In this document: positions 26,477-34,999 of the stretch, piece after piece
Position numbering within the stretch: the first letter of the stretch is position 1
How the letters are laid out: every line of letters begins with the position of its first letter
Assembly (NCBI RefSeq): GCF_900107855.1
Contig: NZ_FNRJ01000008.1
Coordinates: 62,001 to 126,000 of the forward strand
Source of the DNA: Marinobacterium iners DSM 11526
GTDB lineage: Bacteria; Pseudomonadota; Gammaproteobacteria; Pseudomonadales; Balneatricaceae
Length of the DNA stretch: 64,000 bases
Reading direction: 5' to 3'
Translations under genes and position numbers: made by a program
The notes under the pieces: model-generated
What the model was told of the DNA's origin: nothing
Seen by the model: the letters and a program-made list of their open reading frames with translations, nothing else
The model's database searches: none

Positions 26477-27915
26477 CTTTCTTCCACACTATCCATCTTG
26501 TACTTCAGCAATGGCGTCAATATATATTCGATCAAAAGCCGCTTGCCGGTTTTAACCTCTACACTCACGCCCATACCCGGTACCAGATTGACTTTTTTCC
26601 CTTCCACATTTAGCCAGGTTTTATCCATACTGACAGTGGTCTTATAAATCAGCCCTTGTTGTTCATCGGCAATAGCGTCGGCGGAGATCTTTTCGATTGC
26701 GCCATCAATCACGCCGTACTTGGTAAAGGGGAAGGTGTGGATCTTGATCTCGGCGGATTGGGCGGTTTCGACGAACCCGATATCCTGGTTTTGCAGCCAG
26801 GCTTCCACTTCCAAAGTCTGATTCTCCGGTACGATCTTCATCAGTTCCTGCGCAGAGGTGACGACACCGCCAACAGTATGGATCGCCAGATCCTGGACGA
26901 TGCCGTCCACTGGTGAGGTCAGCAGTTGTTTGCGGTTCAGGTCACGGGCTTTATTCAGTTCCTCCTGCAAGCTCAGATACGCTCGGTCCAAGTCAACTCG
27001 TTGTTGCAGATATTCGGAGTGCGTGCTGGCTTGCAGAGAAGCTTGTTGCTGTTGTAAATCAGCAATCTGGGCATTGAGCTGTGCTTGCTGGGCACGGGCA
27101 GCGGCCAGGTCTTGCTGCTGTTCAATCCTCTCCTGCTCCAGCTCCAGATACTGCACTCGAGCCGTCATTTTCTTGTCCATCAGGGTTTTCAGCGCTGCTA
27201 CGCGTTGACTGATCAGTGGCAGGGTGCCACTGAGTTTGGTAATGAGGGTGGCATTAACCTGTTTTTCCGCTTTTTTGTTCAGCAATTGCTGCTCCAATTG
27301 CCGATATTGAGCCTGATAGGCCTGCTGTTGCTGAGTCAGCAAGAGCTGCTGCTGCTTCCTTTGATATTCACTGGCTTCAGGCAAACGACTCTTATCGCCA
27401 AAATTCATGCTGTTCGCTTCATCACGCACAGCATGTGGTGCTTTGAATTGTGCTGGTTGATTAAAACTGCCGACAAATGCTGCTAACTGCTCCAGACGCC
27501 ACGCGTTAAGACGGTTTTGTAAGACTTCCTGACTGAGGCGCTTTTCATCGGCAGCGGTTTGTCCCTGATCAAGTATGACCAAGGGATCACCGGCTTTGAC
27601 CTGTTGACCTTCATGGACGAGGATGCGGGAAACTATGCCCAGTTCGTAAGGCTGGATTTGCTTCACCTGCCCAGAGGGAACAATCTTGCCTTCAGCGGTA
27701 GCGACAATATCAACCTCGCCAACACAAGCCCAAATCACGCCAATGCTGAACAAAGCCAACAGGGTCCAGGCAGTTATCCGTGTAGCAGGATGGGGCGGCT
27801 TTTCACGAATCTCCAACGCAGCAGGCAGAAATTCCACTTCCTGACGCGCCACATGCCGGTCACCCAGTTTGGCACGTTGCTGCCACTTGTCTTTAATACG
27901 ATGTAACAGCCCCAT
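26473..27915 (-). CDS. HlyD-family type I secretion adaptor
   Basis: Periplasmic adaptor of the type I secretion system. I prefer the ATG at 27915 (480 aa, close to HlyD length) over an upstream TTG at 27948. A cytoplasmic segment precedes one membrane helix (ITAWTLLALFSIGVIWACVGEVD, about 49-70 from this start). The lipoyl halves follow: GKIVPSGQVKQIQP with VHEGQQVKAGDPL, and later SPVDGIVQDLAIHT. A long coiled-coil of Gln/Leu-rich helices separates them (about 180-320). The C-terminal barrel contains the family end with EVKTGKRLLIEYILTPL. It would bridge the HlyB-like ABC protein to a TolC-type channel, which is not encoded here. Confidence 0.93.
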   Translation of the reverse strand: MGLLHRIKDKWQQRAKLGDRHVARQEVEFLPAALEIREKPPHPATRITAWTLLALFSIGVIWACVGEVDIVATAEGKIVPSGQVKQIQPYELGIVSRILVHEGQQVKAGDPLVILDQGQTAADEKRLSQEVLQNRLNAWRLEQLAAFVGSFNQPAQFKAPHAVRDEANSMNFGDKSRLPEASEYQRKQQQLLLTQQQQAYQAQYRQLEQQLLNKKAEKQVNATLITKLSGTLPLISQRVAALKTLMDKKMTARVQYLELEQERIEQQQDLAAARAQQAQLNAQIADLQQQQASLQASTHSEYLQQRVDLDRAYLSLQEELNKARDLNRKQLLTSPVDGIVQDLAIHTVGGVVTSAQELMKIVPENQTLEVEAWLQNQDIGFVETAQSAEIKIHTFPFTKYGVIDGAIEKISADAIADEQQGLIYKTTVSMDKTWLNVEGKKVNLVPGMGVSVEVKTGKRLLIEYILTPLLKYKMDSVEER

Positions 27916-27993
27916 CTGTTTCTGATCCCTGTGTTGAGTCCGTTCCAATGTTGAGCCTGGCTATCCTTAGCCGCTATCCATCACACATTGCGA

Positions 27994-30177
27994 CTATCCT
28001 TGCGTACTTTCTTCTTTATGCGTTTGTCGTATAGGGTTTAATGGCCTAGCCCCGCTTTGTAACTGATACAAGGCGTGGTAATGCCCCTTGAGCTTGATAA
28101 GCGCGTCATGGCTACCGGTTTCAATAATCCGCCCCTTTTCCATAACAAGAATACGGTCACAGTGACGCACGGTGCTGAGACGGTGAGCAATGATGAAGAC
28201 GGTACGATTACGGCAGATGGCAGACATATTCTGCTGGATGATTCGTTCCGACTCGTAATCCAGGGCACTGGTGGCCTCGTCAAAAATCAGAATTCGAGGG
28301 TTGGTAATCAAAGCACGAGCAATAGCGATACGTTGCCGCTGTCCACCGGAGAGATTGCAACCGTGCTCCCCCACCGGGTTGTCGTATCCTTCTGGCAATT
28401 CCAGGATAAATTCGTGGGCACCGGCCAGTTTGGCGGCTCGCACCACTTGTTCCATTGGTAACCCCGGGTTACTCAGGGCAATGTTCTCCCGAATGCTGCG
28501 ATTGAAGAGGAAGTTTTCCTGCAACACGACACCTATATTCCGCCGTAACCAAGCGGTATCGACCATCGCCAGGTCAACACCGTCAACCAGTACCCGTCCA
28601 CCTTCGGGTACGTACATGCGCTGAATCAGTTTAGTCAGTGTGCTCTTGCCGGAACCGGAACGGCCAACAATGCCAATCACTTCGCCCGGCGGTACTTGCA
28701 GGGATATGTCGTTGAGAATGCGTGGTCCATCCGGGCGGTAGCGAAACTGAATATGCTCGAAAGTGACCTTACCCTCCAATGATGGCAGCGTACTGCGATT
28801 GGGGTTGTAACCTGGTTCAGTCGGGGTATTAAGGATATCCCCCAAACGTTTGACGGAAATGCCCGCCTGCTGGAACTCCTGCCATAACTGCACAAGTTTA
28901 AGGATCGGCCCCGAAACGCGACCGGCTATCATATTGAAAGCAATCAGCTGGCCAACGGTCAGGGCACCATCGATCACCAGATGGGCGCCGTACCAGATAA
29001 TTAGTACAGTGGTGATCTTGTTGATGAACCCTGCGATCTGATTGGCGATATTGTTGAGGTTCTGGGTCCGGAAGGAGGCGGTGACATATTTCGAGAGCTG
29101 GTCTTCCCACTTGCGTTGCATCTGGGGCTCTACCGCCATCGCCTTCAACGTTTCAACACCGTTGACCGCCTCGACCAGAAACGCCTGGTTTTCGGCACCG
29201 TGCTGAAATTTCTGCTCCAGGCGATGCCGCAAGATTGGGGTGATGAAGATGGATAATGCGATATAAAACGGGATGGTCATCAAGACAATCACCGTCAGGG
29301 TTGGGCTGTAGAGCCACATCACGGCAAAGAATACGACCGTGAAAAACAGGTCAATCACCAGAGTCAGTGCAGTGCCGGTGATGAAGTTGCGGATGGTATC
29401 AAGTTCTCGCACCCGAGCCACACTCTGCCCGACCTGCCTCGCCTCGAAATAGGAGAGCGGTAAAGAGACCAAATGATTAAACAGGCGCGCCCCTAGCTCT
29501 ACATCCACTCGGTTGGTTGTATGGGAGAACAGATAAGTGCGCAAACCACCAAGAATTGCATCGAACAGGGCAATTACTACAAAGCCGATGGCAAGCACAT
29601 CCAGGGTTGTAAAGCCACGGTGTACTAACACCTTGTCCATTACCACCTGAAAAAATAGCGGTGTAACCAGAGCAAACAGCTGCAGAAAAAAAGAGATCAA
29701 GATCACTTCGCCAAAGAGTTTGCGGTATTTAAGCAGCGAAGGAATAAACCAGCGGATATCGAATGCTTTGAACTGCTCCACCAACCCACTTCGGCGGGTC
29801 AGCAAGATTAGCTCCCCTCCCCAGACCGACGCCAGCTCGCTCTCGGTAAGCGAACGGGGCTGAGCTATACCCGCTTCCATTATCAAAACCTTACCCTGCT
29901 CCTCACCTGACTCAGCATGAGATACCCGGGCGATGATAAAGAACTCTCCTTGGCGATTGATGCCGATGGCAGGAAGAGAGGCGTTATTCAACTGTTGAAA
30001 GGTCTGGGTAGTTTGCCGGGCTTTTAGCCCAAGCCGCTTGGCTGCTCGGAGGATCTCCATGCACCCGAAGGGTTGCCCAGGGATGGCAAACTGGTGGTGT
30101 AGCTGCTGAGGTTCAGCGGGCATCTGGTGAAAACGCAGAACTGTGGTCAGTGAAAACAGACCTGTATCCATGGTCAT
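27994..30177 (-). CDS. HlyB-type type I secretion ABC transporter/permease
   Basis: A 727-aa inner-membrane exporter that powers secretion of the RTX protein. The start at 30177 (MTMDTGLFSLTTVL) matches the N-terminus of HlyB; the frame extends 21 codons upstream to a TTG without a ribosome-binding site. Order: a C39-like domain (1-130) in which the catalytic Cys is replaced by Thr (MDTGL; HlyB has Tyr), so it should hold the substrate and not cut it; six membrane helices (about 150-430) with the HlyB-like FFQVVMDKVLVHRGFTTLDV; then the ATPase with Walker A GRSGSGKST, signature LSGGQRQR and Walker B ILIFDEATSALD. The closest known relatives are haemolysin-type exporters. First gene of the operon. 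Confidence 0.94.
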   Translation of the reverse strand: MTMDTGLFSLTTVLRFHQMPAEPQQLHHQFAIPGQPFGCMEILRAAKRLGLKARQTTQTFQQLNNASLPAIGINRQGEFFIIARVSHAESGEEQGKVLIMEAGIAQPRSLTESELASVWGGELILLTRRSGLVEQFKAFDIRWFIPSLLKYRKLFGEVILISFFLQLFALVTPLFFQVVMDKVLVHRGFTTLDVLAIGFVVIALFDAILGGLRTYLFSHTTNRVDVELGARLFNHLVSLPLSYFEARQVGQSVARVRELDTIRNFITGTALTLVIDLFFTVVFFAVMWLYSPTLTVIVLMTIPFYIALSIFITPILRHRLEQKFQHGAENQAFLVEAVNGVETLKAMAVEPQMQRKWEDQLSKYVTASFRTQNLNNIANQIAGFINKITTVLIIWYGAHLVIDGALTVGQLIAFNMIAGRVSGPILKLVQLWQEFQQAGISVKRLGDILNTPTEPGYNPNRSTLPSLEGKVTFEHIQFRYRPDGPRILNDISLQVPPGEVIGIVGRSGSGKSTLTKLIQRMYVPEGGRVLVDGVDLAMVDTAWLRRNIGVVLQENFLFNRSIRENIALSNPGLPMEQVVRAAKLAGAHEFILELPEGYDNPVGEHGCNLSGGQRQRIAIARALITNPRILIFDEATSALDYESERIIQQNMSAICRNRTVFIIAHRLSTVRHCDRILVMEKGRIIETGSHDALIKLKGHYHALYQLQSGARPLNPIRQTHKEESTQG

Positions 30178-30546
30178 TAGCTTAAAATCATCCTTGACAA
30201 AGCCATTTCTATTAAAAGATCCTATTTCATTAATTCTCAAAGTGCAAATTGAGACCCATAAAAATTAACCCGCTTATTATTCTATCGCGCTCATACGATG
30301 ACATTACCTCTCTAAATTTGGGAGGACTGTGGCTGTCTCCGCTTCACATCCTTAATCCTTGTAAGTGCGATGGTAGTTTAGCTCATTGGTATGGCTTGGC
30401 GACCAAGATCCTTGCTGACCTTGCTATGAAACTAGAGCTTTTCAACACCCGCCGGCTTTTCTTTGTGCAAAGATGTAACAACCGTTACAGACCAGGCATG
30501 GGCAGATTAGAATAAAGCTGTTGTCCATGAAGAACAGGAACTCTCG
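30178..30546. other. Intergenic region between the T1SS and MFS genes
   Basis: A 369-base gap between divergent genes, AT-richer than average. It must hold the promoters of both the secretion operon and the MFS gene, but I cannot assign them with confidence. Open frames inside have no ribosome-binding site or family pattern. A stretch at 30372-30400 (TAGTTTAGCTCATTGGTA) looks like a tRNA D-arm, but no anticodon arm or T-arm follows, so at most it is a remnant. The MFS ribosome-binding site AGGAAC lies at the right end. Confidence 0.5.
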
Positions 30547-31938
30547 ATGACCGCGTCTCAACCCTCTGCGTATGAGTCAGCCTCAGTGCGCTGGCTCACG
30601 CTGATCAGCATCTGTGTCGCAACGTTTCTGATGCCGTTGAACATGTCCTCCGTCAACGTCGCTCTTCCGGCCATTGCCGCTGATCTGAGCGCTGATGCGG
30701 TACTGGTCAGCTGGATTCCAACCATGAATCTGCTCGGTGCCATCGCCCTGCAGCTTCCGGCGGGTCGTATCGCTGACATGATCGGACGCAAGCGGGTATT
30801 CCTGAGCGGACTGCTGCTGTTTACTCTCAGCTCACTGGCGGTAATCATCATCGACAGCATCGGATGGCTGCTGTTGGTGCGTCTGCTGCAGGGGATCTCT
30901 GGTGCCATGATTTTCGGTACCGGTATGGCTATTGTGTCTCAGGTGTTTGCCAACCACGGACGTGGTATGGCGCTTGGGCTGACGTCTACGTCAGTCTATC
31001 TGGGGCTGACCTGTGGCCCGCCCATCGGAGGATGGCTGACTGAGTGGTGGGACTGGCATGCCGTGTTTCTGGCACCGTTGCCATTAGCGATCATCTGTGC
31101 GCTTCTGGTATGGCGGCACGTGCATGAAACCGAACGTCAGGCAGACGAGCGGCTGGACTGGATCGGCAGCCTGCTGTTTATCGCGGCCTCAAGCCTGTTC
31201 TTTGTTGGCCTGGCAGAGCTGCCCACCATCAATGGCGGCCTGCTGGCACTGTGTGGCCTGCTGTTGCTGGCCGGGTTTGTGTATCAGCAGGAACACTCAC
31301 CTCACCCACTGATTCGTCTGCGGCGCATGGTGCAGAACAAAATCTTTTTCCGCTCCATTCAGGCCTGCTTCTTCATGTATGCCGCCAACTATCCGCTGCA
31401 GTTCCTGCTCAGTCTGTATCTACAGTATATCCGCGGACTATCGCCGGCCGAGGCCGGTCAGCTGATGCTGCTGCAGGCGATGATGATGGCGCTACTGGCA
31501 CCTTTTGCCGGTCGCCTTTCGGACCATTTTGAACCTCGAATACCGGCCACTCTGGGTTGCCTGATGTTTGCAGCTGGCTTTCTTATACTGGCTATGCTGG
31601 ATCAGGACAGTGGCAATATGCACGTCATCATTGCGCTGCTGGTCATGGGTACCGGCTTTGGTCTGTTCTCGTCGCCCAATAACAACAGCGCCCTCAGTGC
31701 GGTACCCACCGAAAAGCTCAGCATCGGCTCCTCACTGCTGAATATCTCCCGCACGCTGGGCAACATGTTGGGGATGGCCGTTGTGGTATTCCTGTTCAAC
31801 ATTATGCTTGGCAATGAAAGGATTACACCGGAGCAGTATCCGGCCTTGATGAATCTGTTGAAGCTGGCGTTTGTATTGTGCTGTGGCTATGCCTTGATGG
31901 CCGGATGGCGGTCCTGGTCACGTGGCAAGGTCAGGTAG
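30547..31938 (+). CDS. MFS transporter, DHA2-like drug/metabolite efflux
   Basis: A 463-aa inner-membrane transporter of the major facilitator superfamily. The antiporter pattern of the first half is clear: MNLLGAIALQLPAGRIADMIGRKRVFLSG (motif A, about 58-86), LLQGISGAMIFGTGMAI, and GPPIGGWLTEWWDWHAVFL (motif C-like, about 158-176). The second half has SDHFEPRIP and a run of helices to about residue 455; 12-14 helices are expected. H+-coupled efflux is the usual role of this branch. Neighbour genes do not reveal the substrate. The ATG follows AGGAAC. Confidence 0.88.
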   Translation: MTASQPSAYESASVRWLTLISICVATFLMPLNMSSVNVALPAIAADLSADAVLVSWIPTMNLLGAIALQLPAGRIADMIGRKRVFLSGLLLFTLSSLAVIIIDSIGWLLLVRLLQGISGAMIFGTGMAIVSQVFANHGRGMALGLTSTSVYLGLTCGPPIGGWLTEWWDWHAVFLAPLPLAIICALLVWRHVHETERQADERLDWIGSLLFIAASSLFFVGLAELPTINGGLLALCGLLLLAGFVYQQEHSPHPLIRLRRMVQNKIFFRSIQACFFMYAANYPLQFLLSLYLQYIRGLSPAEAGQLMLLQAMMMALLAPFAGRLSDHFEPRIPATLGCLMFAAGFLILAMLDQDSGNMHVIIALLVMGTGFGLFSSPNNNSALSAVPTEKLSIGSSLLNISRTLGNMLGMAVVVFLFNIMLGNERITPEQYPALMNLLKLAFVLCCGYALMAGWRSWSRGKVR

Positions 31939-31964
31939 AAGCTGGTAGAAGCGAGGTCAATGAA

Positions 31965-31993
31965 GGGAAAAAGCCGGGGGCCGAGGCCCCCGG
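31965..31993 (-). terminator. Rho-independent terminator of the aldehyde dehydrogenase gene
   Basis: Very GC-rich hairpin CCGGGGGCC / GGCCCCCGG (31974-31982 and 31985-31993), followed on the minus strand by CTTTTTCCC. It lies 45 bases past the aldehyde dehydrogenase stop and also separates it from the convergent MFS gene. Confidence 0.85.
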
Positions 31994-32038
31994 AAGCACT
32001 TCCGTAGCGTTGAACTTTGAAGTGAGATGATGAAAAAA

Positions 32039-33454
32039 TCAGCCGCGGCTGATGTTGAGCAGTTGCGGAGCCGTGTATTCCAAAAGTCCTTCTTCGCCAA
32101 ACTCCAGGCCAAAGCCGGACATCTTGCAGCCACCGAAGGGGCAGTGGGGCAAGACTTCAGCATGGTTGTTGATCCAGGCAGTACCACATTCAAGCCGTGA
32201 TGCCACCTTGCGTGCCGCCTCGATATCGGTGCCCCAAACAGAGCCACCCAAACCGTTGACGTTATTGTTGGCACGGGCCACTGCATCGTCGATATCGCTG
32301 TAGCGAACCACCGGCAGTACCGGGCCAAACTGTTCTTCATCCACCAGACGCACGCCATCACTCAGGCCTGCAACGATGGTTGGCGGGTAGAAGTAACCGG
32401 CACCGGCCAGCGGTGCACCGCCAGACAGAATCTGTCCACCCTGCGCCTTGGCATCTTCGACCAGCTCAGACACCAGATCAAACTGTGCCTTGTTCTGTAC
32501 CGGACCAAAGGTCACACCCTCGTCCAGCCCTGGGCCAACTTTCTGCTCAGATGCAATTTTGGCCAGACGCTGGCACAGGTCGTCATACTGAGATTCATGC
32601 ACGTACAGACGCTTGAGCGCGGCACAGGTCTGTCCCATGTTGAGGAATGCGGTCTGGAAGATGGCAGGCGCCACCTTGTCCAGGTCGGCATCCGGCAACA
32701 CGATACCGGCATCATTGCCACCCAGCTCAAGCGTCAGGCGCTTCAGGTTATCGGCCGCCTTGCGCATGATGTCCTGACCAGTCGGGGTGGAGCCGGTAAA
32801 GACAATCTTCTGAATGTTGGGATGAGATGTCATGGCTCGGCCGATACCGCCCTCGCCAGTAACAATGTTGGCCACGCCCGCGGGCACGACCTGATTGATC
32901 AGCTCAACCAGTTTCAGTGTGCTGAACGGCGTAAATGAGGACGGCTTGGACACGAAGGTGTTACCAGTACGAAGCGCTGGCATCAGGTGCCAAACCGCAA
33001 TCATCAGCGGCCAGTTCCAGGGGGTGATCGACCCCACCACACCCAGCGGCTTGCGGTGCAATTCAACAAGACGCTCAGGGCTGTCTTCGATCAGCTTAAC
33101 CGGGATATCCAGATCAGCCGTATAACGAGTCCAGCCGATGGCACCACCGACTTCCATCTGCGCCAGTGCTAGGGGCTTGCCCTGCTCAAGAGTCACCAAC
33201 CGTGCCAGTTCTTCTGCATTGGCCTCGATCAGATCGGCAATCTTGTGCAGCATCGCCTTTCGCTCGGCATCGGGCGTGTGCTGGTAAGTCTTGAACGCTT
33301 CGGCAGCCGCCGCAACCGCCTGATCCACCTGCTCCGGCGAAGCAGCCGGACAGTCCGCAAAGGCCTCTTCAGTCGCCGGATTGATCACCGGGAAGGCATC
33401 ACGGTCACCCTGTACCGCCTGACCGTTGATGAAGAGTGAAAATGTAGTCTGCAT
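32039..33454 (-). CDS. NAD(P)-dependent aldehyde dehydrogenase
   Basis: A 471-aa ALDH-superfamily enzyme, cytoplasmic. The ATG at 33454 follows AAAGGA and gives the normal family N-terminus (MQTTFSLFINGQAV). Motifs: NWPLM for the cofactor fold, FTGSTPTGQDIM, catalytic Glu in LELGGND (about residue 243) and catalytic Cys277 in MGQTCAAL. The end has CPFGGCKMSGFGLE. It should oxidise the aldehyde released by amine oxidation to the acid. It lies after a porin gene on the same strand, in the amine island. A second aldehyde dehydrogenase lies at 44058-45548 and is only distantly similar. Substrate not fixed. Confidence 0.9.
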   Translation of the reverse strand: MQTTFSLFINGQAVQGDRDAFPVINPATEEAFADCPAASPEQVDQAVAAAAEAFKTYQHTPDAERKAMLHKIADLIEANAEELARLVTLEQGKPLALAQMEVGGAIGWTRYTADLDIPVKLIEDSPERLVELHRKPLGVVGSITPWNWPLMIAVWHLMPALRTGNTFVSKPSSFTPFSTLKLVELINQVVPAGVANIVTGEGGIGRAMTSHPNIQKIVFTGSTPTGQDIMRKAADNLKRLTLELGGNDAGIVLPDADLDKVAPAIFQTAFLNMGQTCAALKRLYVHESQYDDLCQRLAKIASEQKVGPGLDEGVTFGPVQNKAQFDLVSELVEDAKAQGGQILSGGAPLAGAGYFYPPTIVAGLSDGVRLVDEEQFGPVLPVVRYSDIDDAVARANNNVNGLGGSVWGTDIEAARKVASRLECGTAWINNHAEVLPHCPFGGCKMSGFGLEFGEEGLLEYTAPQLLNISRG

Positions 33455-33477
33455 AAAAAATCCTTTGTCTACAGATG

Positions 33478-33505
33478 ACACAGCCGATGCAGGCACCGGC
33501 TGTGT
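33478..33505. repeat. Inverted repeat between porin and aldehyde dehydrogenase genes
   Basis: Arms ACACAGCCG and CGGCTGTGT enclose a 10-base loop; no T-run follows on either strand. It could be an mRNA processing or stabilising hairpin between two co-transcribed genes. Confidence 0.5.
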
Positions 33506-33528
33506 GTTGTTCAAATGCTTGGTAGAAA

Positions 33529-34842
33529 TCAGAACGGAACGATCGCAATCACCTGACCGTAGACGTTGGTGTCGTTACCACCCAATTGTGATCCGGCGCT
33601 GCTGTCAGGCTTGTAGAAGCCGACCAGCGGGCTCACGATCAGATTTGGTGTCACCACCCATTCGGCATAGAGATCCAGTTCCTGACCATCCATGAAACCT
33701 GCATCGGTATCGCTGAAATTGAAGTACAAGGCACCGACACTCAGCATCTCTGTGGGATTAGCTTTCACACCTACATGGTGAACATCAGTTCCTGTATTGA
33801 ACGGACCGGCATAGTTGGCCGCCACTTCACCCTGGAACCAGGTGCCGTAACCACGGTTGAAGCCGAAGAACAACGGATCAAAGCCTTCATCGAAGCTGGA
33901 ATAGCGGTAGTTTACGCTCGGCGACCAGGGCATGTCGGCAAAGGTCCAGCCTGCTTCTACATACCAGGCATCACCATCTGCCTGAGAACTGTCGCCCTGA
34001 TCCTGGGTGACGATTTCACCGGAAAGGAACAGGTTTTCGACACCGGCGTTGCCCTGATAGCGCAAGCTCAATGTCTGCTGTCCGTCACGATGTGTCGCGC
34101 CACCATTCATGACGTCCAGGCCCTCAATGTAGGCCACACCAAAGGTGCCTTCCGGCATCACGTACTCGGCATTAATACCCGCGAGTTCCATTTTGGACTG
34201 GGCTACGTTGTCAGACTCCAGCCAGAACAGGTCGGCACGCATTCCTTCGGCACCACCGACACGCACGATGGCAGTACGGTCAAACGCTTTGCGCGCGGCC
34301 AGCCAGTAGGCACCGCCACGATCCATCTCTGGTCCAAGCGCATCACCGAAGTTCAGCGCATCGCCATTGATCAGGAAGCCGTCACCAATGGAGAAATTCT
34401 GACGGCCAAAAGAAAACTCCAGACCATCTTCACCCAATGCCGGGATCAGGCTACCGGAGCGCCAGCCCACGTATGCATCTTCAAGATCCGTTTCACTTTC
34501 ATCACCTGATGTGAAACCACCGGCATCACCATCGCCCCAGGTTGCCGAGCTGACCAGATTCAAACCACCAAATACACTGGCACCGGAGCTGTAGGCATGG
34601 CTGCCGGACAGACCATACTTGATATAACCTTCCTGCCAGCTGGAACGACCCGGGTCGGTTTTAGCACCCAAACCATAGCTCTCTTTGCTGGTAAAAACGC
34701 CAAATACCGCCTCAATGTCGAGGTTCAGTTCGGTGCCGTTTTCGCTGTGAAGGGTATAGGCAGAAGCAGAAGCTGACAGGCCTGCCGCAACGGCAGCCGT
34801 CAGGAGGTATCCGGAAGTGCGACGGAAGATCTGATTTTTCAT
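33529..34842 (-). CDS. Outer-membrane beta-barrel porin, paralogue 1
   Basis: A 437-aa predicted outer-membrane channel. The start at 34842 gives a Sec signal peptide (MKNQIFRRTSGYLLTAAVAA...ASASA, cut before YTLHSENG). The mature part alternates short polar and aromatic segments as in beta-barrels, with WRSGSLIPALGEDGLEF, FSFGRQNFSIGDGF and QGEVAANYAGPF, and ends in VIAIVPF with the terminal Phe needed for barrel assembly. Its paralogue at 37635-38963 is nearly the same over most of its length. It lies between the sigma-54 activator gene and an aldehyde dehydrogenase gene, so uptake of an amine or related compound is a fair inference. No specific porin family name is certain. Confidence 0.82.
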   Translation of the reverse strand: MKNQIFRRTSGYLLTAAVAAGLSASASAYTLHSENGTELNLDIEAVFGVFTSKESYGLGAKTDPGRSSWQEGYIKYGLSGSHAYSSGASVFGGLNLVSSATWGDGDAGGFTSGDESETDLEDAYVGWRSGSLIPALGEDGLEFSFGRQNFSIGDGFLINGDALNFGDALGPEMDRGGAYWLAARKAFDRTAIVRVGGAEGMRADLFWLESDNVAQSKMELAGINAEYVMPEGTFGVAYIEGLDVMNGGATHRDGQQTLSLRYQGNAGVENLFLSGEIVTQDQGDSSQADGDAWYVEAGWTFADMPWSPSVNYRYSSFDEGFDPLFFGFNRGYGTWFQGEVAANYAGPFNTGTDVHHVGVKANPTEMLSVGALYFNFSDTDAGFMDGQELDLYAEWVVTPNLIVSPLVGFYKPDSSAGSQLGGNDTNVYGQVIAIVPF

Positions 34843-34967
34843 GGGCGTGATTCCTTGGGAACATGTCCGATAGCCGGACGTCCAGCTACCGTGTCTACGC
34901 TGTGTATTATTGTTAACGACACTAAGCGTAGAACGCCGCTGTAAACCAGTTTCGTGTTTATTGTGTG

Positions 34968-34992
34968 AACTTGTACCCTTTTGTAACAAGTT
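34968..34992. repeat. Inverted repeat downstream of the sigma-54 activator gene
   Basis: Perfect arms AACTTGT (34968-34974) and ACAAGTT (34986-34992) with an 11-base spacer, eight bases beyond the activator stop and 126 bases before the porin start. It could be an operator or a weak hairpin. No sigma-54 promoter match is seen in this gap. Confidence 0.4.
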
Positions 34993-34999
34993 GTAAATA

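Noticed and set aside
30366-30430. tRNA-like stretch (TAGTTTAGCTCATTGGTA followed by a CTTGG/CCAAG hairpin)
   Set aside because: The D-arm-like piece is followed by a hairpin with a 3-base loop, not a 7-base anticodon loop, and no T-arm is present.
30249-30515. 88-aa open frame between the secretion and MFS genes
   Set aside because: No ribosome-binding site, no family pattern, and it lies in a region that should hold promoters.
34843-34999. Sigma-54 promoter for the first porin gene
   Set aside because: I searched both strands for GG-N10-GC with flanking consensus and found no acceptable match.
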